From Labilithrix sp. (lineage in GTDB: Bacteria; Myxococcota; Polyangia; Polyangiales; Polyangiaceae): a stretch of 27,108 nucleotides of DNA. Below the pieces are notes generated by a model. The model made no database searches. It was not told the DNA's origin and saw only the letters and a list, made by a program, of their open reading frames with translations. Both the position numbers and the translations under genes were made by a program. The stretch spans positions 1-27,108 of the forward strand of contig JAQBQL010000019.1 of the NCBI GenBank assembly GCA_028287035.1, given 5' to 3'. Shown piece after piece: positions 6,824-14,515 of the stretch. The number at the start of each line of letters is the position of its first letter. Position 1 is the first letter of the stretch.

Positions 6824-7618
6824 TCAGGGCTGGATCGTCTTCACGGGGCGGGCGAGGATCGCCGTGAGCCGCGTGACGGCGCGGTCGGCGTTGCCCTTCG
6901 ACGCGTACGACTGCCCGCGGGCGATGACCTCGCCGTTCTTCGCGACGAGACGGAACGCGTAGCGCTCGTCCTCGGTCGCGAAGACCTCGTAGCTCGCGTC
7001 ATCTCTGCCGTTCGCGAGGACCGAGGCGATGCCCGTCTTCGCGCTCTGGCTCGACGTGTAGCCCTGCGACGACAGCATGATCTCGCCGTTGCCGGCGCGG
7101 AGGTGGAAGTACGCCTTGCCGTCCTCGCCGTCGAACAGCTCGAACGTCTCGCGCTGCGGCGCGCCCTGCGTGGCCTCGCGCGAGAGGCGGACGAGCGCGC
7201 GGACCGTGCGGGCGCCGCGCTCGGCGTTGGCCTTCGACGCGTAGAGCTCGCTCGTGCCGATGACCTCGCCGTTGCCGGCGAGCAGGTTGAAGTAGTGGTC
7301 GCCGTTCGAGGCCTGCTTCACCTCGAAGTTGCGCTTGTCGTTGCCGTTCGCGAGCACCGAGGCAACGCCGCCCTGGGCCGACGCGAGCCGGGTGTAGCCC
7401 TGCGAGCGAAGGACGCTCTCGCCGTTCGCGGCGGTCAGGTTGAAGTAGAAGCGGCCGTCGAGACCCTCGAAGGTCTCGAAGTACGCGCTCGTGGAGACGA
7501 GGTCGCTCTCGCTCTGCTCGGCAGCGCTGTCATCGGGCTGCTCCGTGGGGGCCACGCAGGCAACGGCGGAGAGGGACAGGGCAAAAGCGGCGGCAAGCGC
7601 ACAGGTGTGACGAAACAT
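6824..7618 (-). CDS. Lipoprotein of four YegP/DUF1508 repeats
   Basis: A 264-residue protein. The signal peptide ends at a probable lipobox (AVAC, Cys21). After an acidic linker come four copies of the roughly 50-residue YegP (DUF1508) unit at about 47-97, 98-158, 159-209 and 210-264. Each has the hallmark F/Y-E-x-F, then a YFNL-like strand, (A/G)xNGE and a Tyr-(T/A)-S-x-x-x-A helix. The repeats alternate: 1 and 3 share SQGYT and ASVLANG, while 2 and 4 share YASK-x-NA and a basic helix. This implies duplication of a two-unit block. YegP units normally occur as one or two per small cytoplasmic protein; export as a lipoprotein is unusual. The ATG at 7618 is chosen because GAAGAAG precedes it and it opens the signal peptide; longer in-frame versions to 7966 add no plausible protein. 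Function is unknown. Confidence 0.9.
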   Translation of the reverse strand: MFRHTCALAAAFALSLSAVACVAPTEQPDDSAAEQSESDLVSTSAYFETFEGLDGRFYFNLTAANGESVLRSQGYTRLASAQGGVASVLANGNDKRNFEVKQASNGDHYFNLLAGNGEVIGTSELYASKANAERGARTVRALVRLSREATQGAPQRETFELFDGEDGKAYFHLRAGNGEIMLSSQGYTSSQSAKTGIASVLANGRDDASYEVFATEDERYAFRLVAKNGEVIARGQSYASKGNADRAVTRLTAILARPVKTIQP

Positions 7619-7838
7619 CTTCTTCGGGGCTCCGGATCTTCCTTTCTTCGATGCGGCATCGCGAGGGAGGTCTGAACGAGCTTCCTCGCGGTGGGGCCCC
7701 CGGGCCTCTGCCCGGACACCGTTCGCGCGGCATGTTGCACCGCGACGCGAGCCGGCTTCTATCACCCCGCCATGTGCGGGCAAGTGGTTTCTTGTCCTCG
7801 GGTTGCCCGCATCGGCGTACCGGGTTATTGCGGCAGTC

Positions 7839-9944
7839 ATGCGCAGAGTCGTCGCTTCGTTGGTCGTGGGCAGTCTGGTCCTGGCGTCGGCCTGCGGAGG
7901 CGGTGACGAGGCGAAGACGCCCAAGCAGAGCGTCCTCGGCGTGATCGCCACGACCGACGCCGGCACCTCTGCGAAGGCTGCCCCGCCGCGCGCCGACGAG
8001 ACGCTGCTCCCGCGCGCCGTCCTCTTCTCGAACCCCGATCACGCGTTCCCGCAGATCAGCCCGGACGGCAAGCGCATCGCCTGGCTCGCCGCGGTCGACG
8101 GCGTGCTCAACGTGTGGGTCTCGCCGGCGGCCGATCTCGCGAAGGGCAAACCCGTCACGCAGGACAAGAAGCGCGGGATCCGCGTCTATCGCTGGGCCTT
8201 CGACAACGAGCACCTCATCTACCAGCAGGACAAGGACGGGGACGAGAACTGGCACCTCCACGCGGTCGACGTGAAGTCGGCGACCGACAGGGACCTCACC
8301 CCGATCGAGGGCGCGCACGCCCAGATCGAGGAGCGTAGCCACAAGGTTCCGGGCGAGATCCTCGTCGGCATCAACGACCGCGACAAGCGCTTCCACGACG
8401 TCTACCGCGTGAACCTCGCGACCGGCGCGAAGAAGCTCGTTCAGAAGAACGACGGGTTCGCCTCGTTCTCGTTCGACGACGACTACAAGCTGCGGCTCGC
8501 CATCCGTCCCGAGAAGGACGGCAGCAGCACGATGCTCGAGCCGGACGGCAAGGACGGCTTCAAGGAGCTGTCGAAGATCCCGATGGCCGACACGCTGACC
8601 ACCAGCGTCGTGGGCTTCGACAAGACCGGGCAGAAGGCCTACCTCGTCGACAGCCGCGATCGCGACACGGCAGCGGTCGTGGAGCTCGATCTCGCCACGA
8701 AGAAGTCGAAGGTGATCCTCGACGACGGTCAGGCGGACGTGCAGGACATCCTGCTCCACCCGACGGAGCGCAAGGTGCAGGCCGCGTACGCCTCGTACGA
8801 TCGGCTGCGCTGGCACGCGCTCGACGACAAGGTCCGCGCCGACTTCGAGACGATCAAGCAGGCGGCGCCGGGCGACATGCGCATCCTGAGCCGCACGCAG
8901 GACGACCAGAAGTGGGTCGTGTCGACCACGCAGAGCGACGGCCCCGTGAAGTTCTGGATCTTCGATCGCCCGAAGAAGAAGCTCGATTTCCTCTTCTCGA
9001 ACGTGACGGCCCTCGAGGACAAGCCGCTCGCGAAGATGAACCCGGTGATGATCAAGTCGCGCGACGGCCTCGAGCTCGTCAGCTACCTGACGCTGCCCAA
9101 GGCGGTCGATGGCGACGGCGACGGCAAGATGGACGCCGGCAAGGGCCCGGTCCCGATGGTGCTCCTCGTGCACGGCGGGCCGTGGGCGCGTGACGAGTAT
9201 CGCCTCGACTCCCGCCACCAGTGGCTCGCCTCGCGCGGCTACGCGGTGCTCAGCGTCAACTACCGGGGCTCCACCGGGTTCGGGAAGAAGTTCATCAACG
9301 CCGGCGACAAGCAGTGGTCGGCAAAGATGCACGACGACCTGCTCGATGCGGTCGACTGGGCGGTCGCGCAGAAGATCGCGCCGAAGGACAAGGTCGCGAT
9401 CATGGGCGGCAGCTACGGCGGCTACGCCACGCTCGTGGGCCTCACCTTCACGCCCGAGACGTTCGCGTGCGGCGTCGACATCGTCGGACCCTCCAACGTG
9501 GTGACGCTCCTCCAGTCGATCCCGCCGTACTGGGAGAGCGAGATCGAGCAGTTCACGCGGCGCATCGGCGACTACCGCACCGAGGACGGGAAGAAGTTCC
9601 TCGCGTCGATCTCGCCGATCTCGCGCGCCGACAAGATCAAGCGGCCCCTCCTCATCGGCCAGGGCAAGAACGATCCGCGCGTGAAGCAGGCGGAGAGCGA
9701 TCAGATCGTCCACGCGATGCAGGCGAAGAACATCCCCGTCACCTACGTGCTCTATCCGGACGAGGGCCACGGCTTCGCGCGGCCCGAGAACGGGAAATCG
9801 TTCAACGCGATCGCCGAGATCTTCCTCGCGCAGTGCCTCGGCGGTCCGTACCAGCCGATTGGCCAGGACTTCCAGGGGTCGAGCGTCACCGTGCCGGTCG
9901 GCAAGGAGAACGTGACCTCGCTCGACGCCGCGCTCCCGCGGTGA
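7839..9944 (+). CDS. S9-family prolyl oligopeptidase-like lipoprotein
   Basis: A 701-residue exported serine peptidase. The N-terminus, MRRVVASLVVGSLVLASACG, carries a lipobox with Cys19. Residues about 55-420 form a beta-propeller with TolB/DPP-like blades (HAFPQISPDGKRIAWLA, VYRWAFDNEHLIYQQDKDGDENWHL). The C-terminal alpha/beta hydrolase has HGGPWARDEY, the oxyanion segment NYRGSTGFGKKF, the nucleophile Ser525 in GGSYGGY, Asp612 in GKNDPRV and His644 in DEGHGFA, so the triad is complete. By family it cleaves short peptides, with the propeller limiting access. The insert VDGDGDGKMDAGKGP before the hydrolase resembles a Ca-binding loop. The 220-nt gap from the divergent YegP-repeat gene probably holds both promoters. 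The ribosome site is weak. Confidence 0.93.
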   Translation: MRRVVASLVVGSLVLASACGGGDEAKTPKQSVLGVIATTDAGTSAKAAPPRADETLLPRAVLFSNPDHAFPQISPDGKRIAWLAAVDGVLNVWVSPAADLAKGKPVTQDKKRGIRVYRWAFDNEHLIYQQDKDGDENWHLHAVDVKSATDRDLTPIEGAHAQIEERSHKVPGEILVGINDRDKRFHDVYRVNLATGAKKLVQKNDGFASFSFDDDYKLRLAIRPEKDGSSTMLEPDGKDGFKELSKIPMADTLTTSVVGFDKTGQKAYLVDSRDRDTAAVVELDLATKKSKVILDDGQADVQDILLHPTERKVQAAYASYDRLRWHALDDKVRADFETIKQAAPGDMRILSRTQDDQKWVVSTTQSDGPVKFWIFDRPKKKLDFLFSNVTALEDKPLAKMNPVMIKSRDGLELVSYLTLPKAVDGDGDGKMDAGKGPVPMVLLVHGGPWARDEYRLDSRHQWLASRGYAVLSVNYRGSTGFGKKFINAGDKQWSAKMHDDLLDAVDWAVAQKIAPKDKVAIMGGSYGGYATLVGLTFTPETFACGVDIVGPSNVVTLLQSIPPYWESEIEQFTRRIGDYRTEDGKKFLASISPISRADKIKRPLLIGQGKNDPRVKQAESDQIVHAMQAKNIPVTYVLYPDEGHGFARPENGKSFNAIAEIFLAQCLGGPYQPIGQDFQGSSVTVPVGKENVTSLDAALPR

Positions 9945-9954
9945 GCGCGCTCAC
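9941..9954. repeat. Perfect palindrome over convergent stop codons
   Basis: GTGAGCGCGCTCAC is its own complement and contains the TGA of the peptidase gene (9942-9944) and that of the VWA gene on the other strand (9951-9953). A short hairpin may form with a 5-bp stem and a CGCG loop; no T-run follows. Confidence 0.5.
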
Positions 9955-11156
9955 TTCTTCCTGACGTCGCCCTTCGACAGATGCGTGATGGCCTCGCCGA
10001 GGCCATCGAGCGTCATGTGGAACATCGGAAAGACGCGCCCGATGTGCTCGGCGGTGCCGCCGCGCCAGTAGCTGGGCGGGTCCGGGTTCAGCCAGGCGAC
10101 GCGGCGGAAGTGATCGGCGAGCTTGGTCAGCCACTTGAGGCCCGTCTGCGGCGGGCCGGCATGGCCGGTCGCGTAGTACTCGTAGTCGCCCGCGCCGAGC
10201 AGCTCGGCCGGATGCATGGCCGCGTCGCCGACCATGATGAGCTTCCACTCCGGCCCGAGCTCGTGGAGGAGATCGTCGATGCGCTGCGGGTCGGTGAAGC
10301 TCTCGGTCTCGTAGAGGCGACCGTAGACGCAGTTGTGGAAGTAGTACGTCTTCAGCTGGCGGATGTTCGAGGCGCGCTTCGCCGCGGAGAAGAGGCGCGA
10401 CATCACCTGGACGTGCGGGTCCATCGAGCCGCCCACGTCCATGAGGAGGAGCACGCGGACGTTCGACTTGCGCGGCGCGCGCGTCACGATCTCGAGCTCG
10501 CCCGCGTTCTTCGCGGTGGCGTCGATGGTGGCCTCGATGTCGAGCTCGTTGGGCTGACCCTCGCGCTGGAAGGCGCGCAGCTTGCGGAGCGCGACCTCGA
10601 TCTGCCGGATGTCGAGCATCAGGTCGGACCGGTAGGGGCGGTACTTCCGCGCGTCGGCGATGCCCATCGCGCTGCGGCCGCCGCCCTGGTTGCCGACGCG
10701 GAGGCCCGAGGGATGCTGGCCATTCGCGCCGAACGGGCTCGAGCCGCCGGTCCCGATCCAGCGGTTGCCGCCCTCGTGCCGCCCCTTCTGCTCCTTCATG
10801 CGCTCCTCGAAGAGCTTCTTGAGGGCTTCCATGTCGAGGGACTGCATGGCGGCGAGCTCCTCGGGGCTGAGCTCCTTCTTGGTGGCGGGGTCGTTCAGCC
10901 ACTCCTCGAGCTCCGACACGAGGTCGAGGCTGAGCGAGGTGATGCCCTTGAAGTGGGAGAGAAAGGCCTCGTCGAACTTGTCGAGGTCGCTCTCGCGGTG
11001 CACGCAGATGGCGCGCGCGAGATGGTAGAAGCCGTCGAGCGAGCTGTCGTGGAGGCCCATGCCGAGCGCCTTCGCGAGGGCGACCGCCTCCTGCGCGCCG
11101 ACCTTCATCTTGCGGGCGCGCAGCTCGTACAGGAACGGGACGAATGCGTTGCTCAT
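9951..11156 (-). CDS. CoxE-like VWA domain protein
   Basis: A 401-residue cytoplasmic protein of the CoxE-like VWA class (COG3825). The N-terminal helical half (about 1-220) starts MSNAFVPFLYELRARKMKVG and includes a Gly/Asn-rich linker (EGGNRWIGTGGSSPFGANG). The VWA domain follows, with LLLMDVGGSMDPHVQVMSRLF: the metal site is DVGGS (Asp240 to Ser244), the DxGxS variant typical of this family. Further on are YYFHNCVYGRLYE, KLIMVGDAAMHPAEL and RVAWLNPDPPSYW. Relatives usually work with a MoxR-type AAA ATPase; none lies in this window. The ATG overlaps the stop of the upstream transglutaminase gene by 4 nt (ATGA), implying translational coupling. A longer reading to 11348 is only the frame under that gene. 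Confidence 0.92.
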   Translation of the reverse strand: MSNAFVPFLYELRARKMKVGAQEAVALAKALGMGLHDSSLDGFYHLARAICVHRESDLDKFDEAFLSHFKGITSLSLDLVSELEEWLNDPATKKELSPEELAAMQSLDMEALKKLFEERMKEQKGRHEGGNRWIGTGGSSPFGANGQHPSGLRVGNQGGGRSAMGIADARKYRPYRSDLMLDIRQIEVALRKLRAFQREGQPNELDIEATIDATAKNAGELEIVTRAPRKSNVRVLLLMDVGGSMDPHVQVMSRLFSAAKRASNIRQLKTYYFHNCVYGRLYETESFTDPQRIDDLLHELGPEWKLIMVGDAAMHPAELLGAGDYEYYATGHAGPPQTGLKWLTKLADHFRRVAWLNPDPPSYWRGGTAEHIGRVFPMFHMTLDGLGEAITHLSKGDVRKK

Positions 11157-12787
11157 CGGCTTGCTCCGATCCCGCAGCGCGCGTCGCCGAGCGTGCGGGC
11201 CTGGACGTCGTAATCGCCGAGCGGCACCGCGGAGGGCAGCACGATCGCGCCGTCGAACGCGCCGCGCTCGTCGGTGGCGAGCTGCCCGATGGCGACGTTG
11301 CCCTGCTTCGTCGAGTGGAGGACGAGCTCCACGGTGACATGGCCGCACGGCTCGCCGTCGGCCGAGACCTGACCGCGCACCTGGAGGGGCGCGCCGCGGT
11401 GCGCGTCGGTGCCCGCCAGCGTCATCGTGACCGACGACGCGGCACGCTCGTCGGGCGGCGTTCCGTTCTTGCCCGGACCGTTCGGGCCGAACGGATCGGC
11501 GCTGCTGCTCGCATGGCTTGCCGGCGCGGCGGGGGGCTCGGTGACGCCGCTGCTGGCGGGCGTCGCGGTGGGCGGCGCGGCGTTTGGGCCTGCGGCGCTC
11601 GCCTGACGGGCTCGGTCCGCGAGGTCGTCACCGCGCGCGGCGCCCTGCGGCCAGTTGAAGGGATCGGGCGGCGGATCGTGAGGCACGTTCGTCGAAAGCG
11701 GGTCGTGCAGGGTGCGCCCGGCTCCCCCGAGATCGATGCGGCGCCAGAGGCGGCCGTCGTGGACCTCGACCCAGGCGTGGGCCTCGTTCACGACCATGCG
11801 CGTCGGGAGACCGAGGTGGAGCGCCGTCACCATGAACGCGAAGGCGCGATGACGGCAGACGCCCTTTCGCGAGAGCGCGAGGTCGAGATAGATGTCGCGC
11901 GTCGACGAGGGCGGGTCCTCGGACTCGGTGAAGCCGCGGAAGTACGAGACGAGCTTCGTGATGTTGTCGCGCGGGGTGAGGCGGCGGGAGACGCCGATCT
12001 TCGCGGCCACCTCGGTCGCCGCGCGCTGCACGTTGGGCGGCAGGGCAGGGACGGGGAGCATCTCGGCCCACGACGGGTTGCCGATCTCGCCGCCGAACGC
12101 GAGCCGCGGCGCCGACAGCTCCATCACGATGCGGGCGCGCGTGGTCGCCTCGGCCTCGATGAACCAGTTCTCCGCGCCGTCCTTGTAGAGCTGGAAGCGG
12201 ACGTCCTGGTTGCCGACGCCGGCGCGCGCGCGCAGCACCCGCGCCCCGGGTCCGACGCTCGGGATCCGGATGCGCTGGCCGGCGACGAGATCGACGACGA
12301 GGTCGGCGTAGAACTGCTCGTCGCGCGCGTCGGGCGCGGGCGTCGCCGACACCGGCAGCATGACCGTGTGCGCGTCGCGGACCGACAGCGTGTACGAGGC
12401 GTCGACCGCGTCGAAGGCGCTGAGCCGCTTGAAGGGCGCGGTCGAGGGGGAGAACGGATCGTCGTACGGGAGGACGTCGGGGCGGCGCGTGTCGCGGTCG
12501 GGATGGAACGCGTTGTCGCGTCCCTCCCCGGGTTTCTGGTTGTACGGCGTGTCGCCGGTGCCGACCGGCTTCGCGGGATCGGGAGCGGCCACGAGGCCGC
12601 GCGGCGTGTTGATCGCGGCGGGCAGATCGCCGTCGAGCGACACCGAGAGCGCCACGTCCTCGCGCGCATCGGCGGGGATGGGCTCGTGCAGCACCGGGCC
12701 GGCGCCGCGGCGCTGCGCGACGGCCGGCGAGGGCGGCGCGGTGAGCACCACGAGCGAGAGCGGAAGGACGAGGAGCCAGCGGCGCAT
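11153..12787 (-). CDS. Exported transglutaminase-like protein
   Basis: A 544-residue protein with a signal peptide (RRWLLVLPLSLVVLTAPPSPAVA). A beta-rich N-terminal region is followed by a transglutaminase-like core with Cys311 (RKGVCRHRAF), His337 (NEAHAWVEV) and Asp352 (RRIDLGG), a complete Cys-His-Asp triad. Residues about 385-450 are a Pro/Ala/Ser/Gly linker, and the last 95 residues look like an Ig-like beta-sandwich (LQVRGQVSADGEPCGHVTVELVL, YDVQARTLGD). Bacterial members act as cysteine peptidases or cross-linking enzymes; which applies is not evident. ATG 12787 is preferred over GTG 12790 for spacing from AGG. It is coupled to the VWA gene downstream and follows the YXWGXW lipoprotein gene by 49 nt. 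Confidence 0.9.
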   Translation of the reverse strand: MRRWLLVLPLSLVVLTAPPSPAVAQRRGAGPVLHEPIPADAREDVALSVSLDGDLPAAINTPRGLVAAPDPAKPVGTGDTPYNQKPGEGRDNAFHPDRDTRRPDVLPYDDPFSPSTAPFKRLSAFDAVDASYTLSVRDAHTVMLPVSATPAPDARDEQFYADLVVDLVAGQRIRIPSVGPGARVLRARAGVGNQDVRFQLYKDGAENWFIEAEATTRARIVMELSAPRLAFGGEIGNPSWAEMLPVPALPPNVQRAATEVAAKIGVSRRLTPRDNITKLVSYFRGFTESEDPPSSTRDIYLDLALSRKGVCRHRAFAFMVTALHLGLPTRMVVNEAHAWVEVHDGRLWRRIDLGGAGRTLHDPLSTNVPHDPPPDPFNWPQGAARGDDLADRARQASAAGPNAAPPTATPASSGVTEPPAAPASHASSSADPFGPNGPGKNGTPPDERAASSVTMTLAGTDAHRGAPLQVRGQVSADGEPCGHVTVELVLHSTKQGNVAIGQLATDERGAFDGAIVLPSAVPLGDYDVQARTLGDARCGIGASR

Positions 12788-12836
12788 CACGACCTGCTCA
12801 CTCTAGCGCGGCGCGGCGGCCAGCAGGCATCGACCC

Positions 12837-13235
12837 CTACCGGATCGCGTTCTTCGAGGTTCCAGCTCCGCTGTTGTTCCAGCCGCCGGTCTCGTAGAAG
12901 TACTTGCCGTCGCGCGCGGTGTACGCGGGCGCGTTCCACACGGCGCCCGGGGGCGGCGCCTCCCAGTGACCGGGGATCCATGCATACTGCATCCCGGTCC
13001 AGTGCCAGTAGCCGCCGACCCAGGCGGCCTGCGGGCCGGGCGCGGGCGGACGCTCCTCGCGAACGGGCGCCGGCGGCGGACCGCTCACGACGACGCCGCG
13101 CGCCGGCGTCTCGGGCTCGTTCACGACGCAGCCGGCGGACGCCGCGCTCACGAGCGCGACGAGCGCAACGCCTGCCGAGAGGACGAGGAAGCTGCGGTCT
13201 GCTGGGCACTGCACGGCGGTCCGTTCGTTCGACAT
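12837..13235 (-). CDS. YXWGXW repeat lipoprotein
   Basis: A 132-residue protein with a hydrophobic segment ending SAASAGC, lipobox Cys36, preceded by a slightly long N-terminus (MSNERTAVQCPADR). A Pro-rich stretch leads to WVGGYWHWTGMQYAWIPGHWEAPPPG, two imperfect copies of the YxWxxGxW motif of YXWGXW-repeat proteins. The end is ARDGKYFYETGGWNNSG. Such proteins are small envelope lipoproteins of unknown function. A G-rich ribosome site (GGTGGGGGTG) lies before the ATG. It is the first gene of the probable unit with the transglutaminase and VWA genes, and diverges from the uridylyltransferase gene across 110 nt. Confidence 0.88.
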   Translation of the reverse strand: MSNERTAVQCPADRSFLVLSAGVALVALVSAASAGCVVNEPETPARGVVVSGPPPAPVREERPPAPGPQAAWVGGYWHWTGMQYAWIPGHWEAPPPGAVWNAPAYTARDGKYFYETGGWNNSGAGTSKNAIR

Positions 13236-13345
13236 CAGGCACCCCCACCAGGTTCCCCGAGCGTACTCCTTCGGCGGAAGGATGCACCTCCCTGCGATCC
13301 GTTTGCCCGGAGCGGGCGCGGATGGACGCGCCTCCAGGATCGGCG

Positions 13346-14506
13346 ATGATGGCGCCCATGCCGACGCTGGACGAGTCGCTCCTCACCCTCGACCCCGCCC
13401 TCCGCGCTCGTCTCGACGCGGCCGGCTTCGACGAGAAGGCGTTCCTGGCGCTCGCCCGGACGCTGACCGACGGCGACGCTGGAACGCGCCGCCAGACGCG
13501 CAACACGGTGAAGGGCGAGGTCCGCGCCCCCGCTGCCGGCGAGATCGCGCAGCTGCCCGCCGCCGGGACGCCGGAGCACGAGGCGCTCGCGCGCCGCGGC
13601 GAGGAGGCGATGAAGCGCGGCGAGCTCGCGTTCTGCACGATGGCCGGAGGCATGGCGACGCGCATGGGCGGCGTCGTGAAGGCGCTCGTCGAGGCGCTGC
13701 CCGGCCACACGTTCCTCGCGATGCGTCTCGCCGAGAACCGCGCCGCTTCGCAGCGGGCGGGGCGGCCGGTACCGCTCTGGCTGATGACGAGCGAGGCGAC
13801 GCACGAGGCCATCGTGCAGGCGCTCGCGAAGGCCGAAGCCCCGGCGCACGTCGCCGCCTTCCGGCAGAACCTGTCGCTGCGGCTGAACCCCGACGGGACG
13901 CTGTTCGTCGGCGAGGACGGGCAGCCGAGCGAGCATGCGTCGGGCCACGGTGACCTCGTCGACGCGCTCCGGCGGAGCGGACTGCTCGACACGTTCCTCG
14001 CTGCCGGGGGCAAGTACGTGTGGATCACGAACCTCGACAACCTGGGCGCCTCGATCGACCCGGTGGTGCTCGGCCACTTCATCGCGAAGACCGAGCAGGG
14101 CATCGACGTGCAGTGCGAGGTGTGTCGCAAGGAAGGGGACAAGGGCGGGATCCCGGTGCATGCCGAGGGCCGCCTGCAGGTGCTCGAGGAGTTCCGGCTG
14201 CCCGCCGGCTTCGACCCGAAGAGCGTCCACGTGTTCAACACGAACACGTTCCTCGTGCGCGCCGAGCCGCTCGCCACCGCGAAGCTGACGTGGAGCTACT
14301 TCGAGGTCGAGAAGAAGGTCGACGGCCGCCCGGCGATCCAGTTCGAGCGCCTCGTGCAGGAGCTCACGGCGCAGCTGCCGTCGACGTACCTCGAGGTGCC
14401 GCGGGACGGCGCCGGCTCGCGCTTTCTCCCGGTGAAGGACTTCGACGAGCTCGCGCGGCGCGCCGACACCATCGCCCTGGCGGCCGCGCAGCGCGGGATG
14501 ATCTGA
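13346..14506 (+). CDS. UDPGP-family UTP-sugar-1-phosphate uridylyltransferase
   Basis: A 386-residue nucleotidyltransferase of the eukaryotic-type UDPGP family (PF01704), not the bacterial GalU type. The nucleotide-binding loop AGGMATRMGG is at residues 100-109. WITNLDNLGASIDP (Asn229 onward) matches the uridine and metal-binding motif of UDP-glucose pyrophosphorylases. KGGIPVHAEGRLQVLEEFRLP and VHVFNTNTFLV follow, with a Lys near SRFLPVKDF that resembles the conserved phosphate-contacting Lys. The likely reaction is UTP plus glucose-1-phosphate (or an N-acetylhexosamine-1-phosphate) to UDP-sugar plus pyrophosphate; the sugar cannot be fixed by eye. ATGs at 13346, 13349 and 13358 are in frame; 13346 has AGGA 6 nt upstream. 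The long frame upstream is a shadow. Confidence 0.9.
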   Translation: MMAPMPTLDESLLTLDPALRARLDAAGFDEKAFLALARTLTDGDAGTRRQTRNTVKGEVRAPAAGEIAQLPAAGTPEHEALARRGEEAMKRGELAFCTMAGGMATRMGGVVKALVEALPGHTFLAMRLAENRAASQRAGRPVPLWLMTSEATHEAIVQALAKAEAPAHVAAFRQNLSLRLNPDGTLFVGEDGQPSEHASGHGDLVDALRRSGLLDTFLAAGGKYVWITNLDNLGASIDPVVLGHFIAKTEQGIDVQCEVCRKEGDKGGIPVHAEGRLQVLEEFRLPAGFDPKSVHVFNTNTFLVRAEPLATAKLTWSYFEVEKKVDGRPAIQFERLVQELTAQLPSTYLEVPRDGAGSRFLPVKDFDELARRADTIALAAAQRGMI

Positions 14507-14515
14507 GACGGAGGC

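Noticed and set aside
7530..9770. 746-residue minus-strand frame
   Set aside because: Shadow of the S9 peptidase gene, which has full catalytic motifs on the plus strand.
11144..13345. Upstream 730 residues of the plus-strand frame ending in the uridylyltransferase
   Set aside because: Antisense to the transglutaminase and YXWGXW genes; composition is that of a shadow frame in high-GC DNA.
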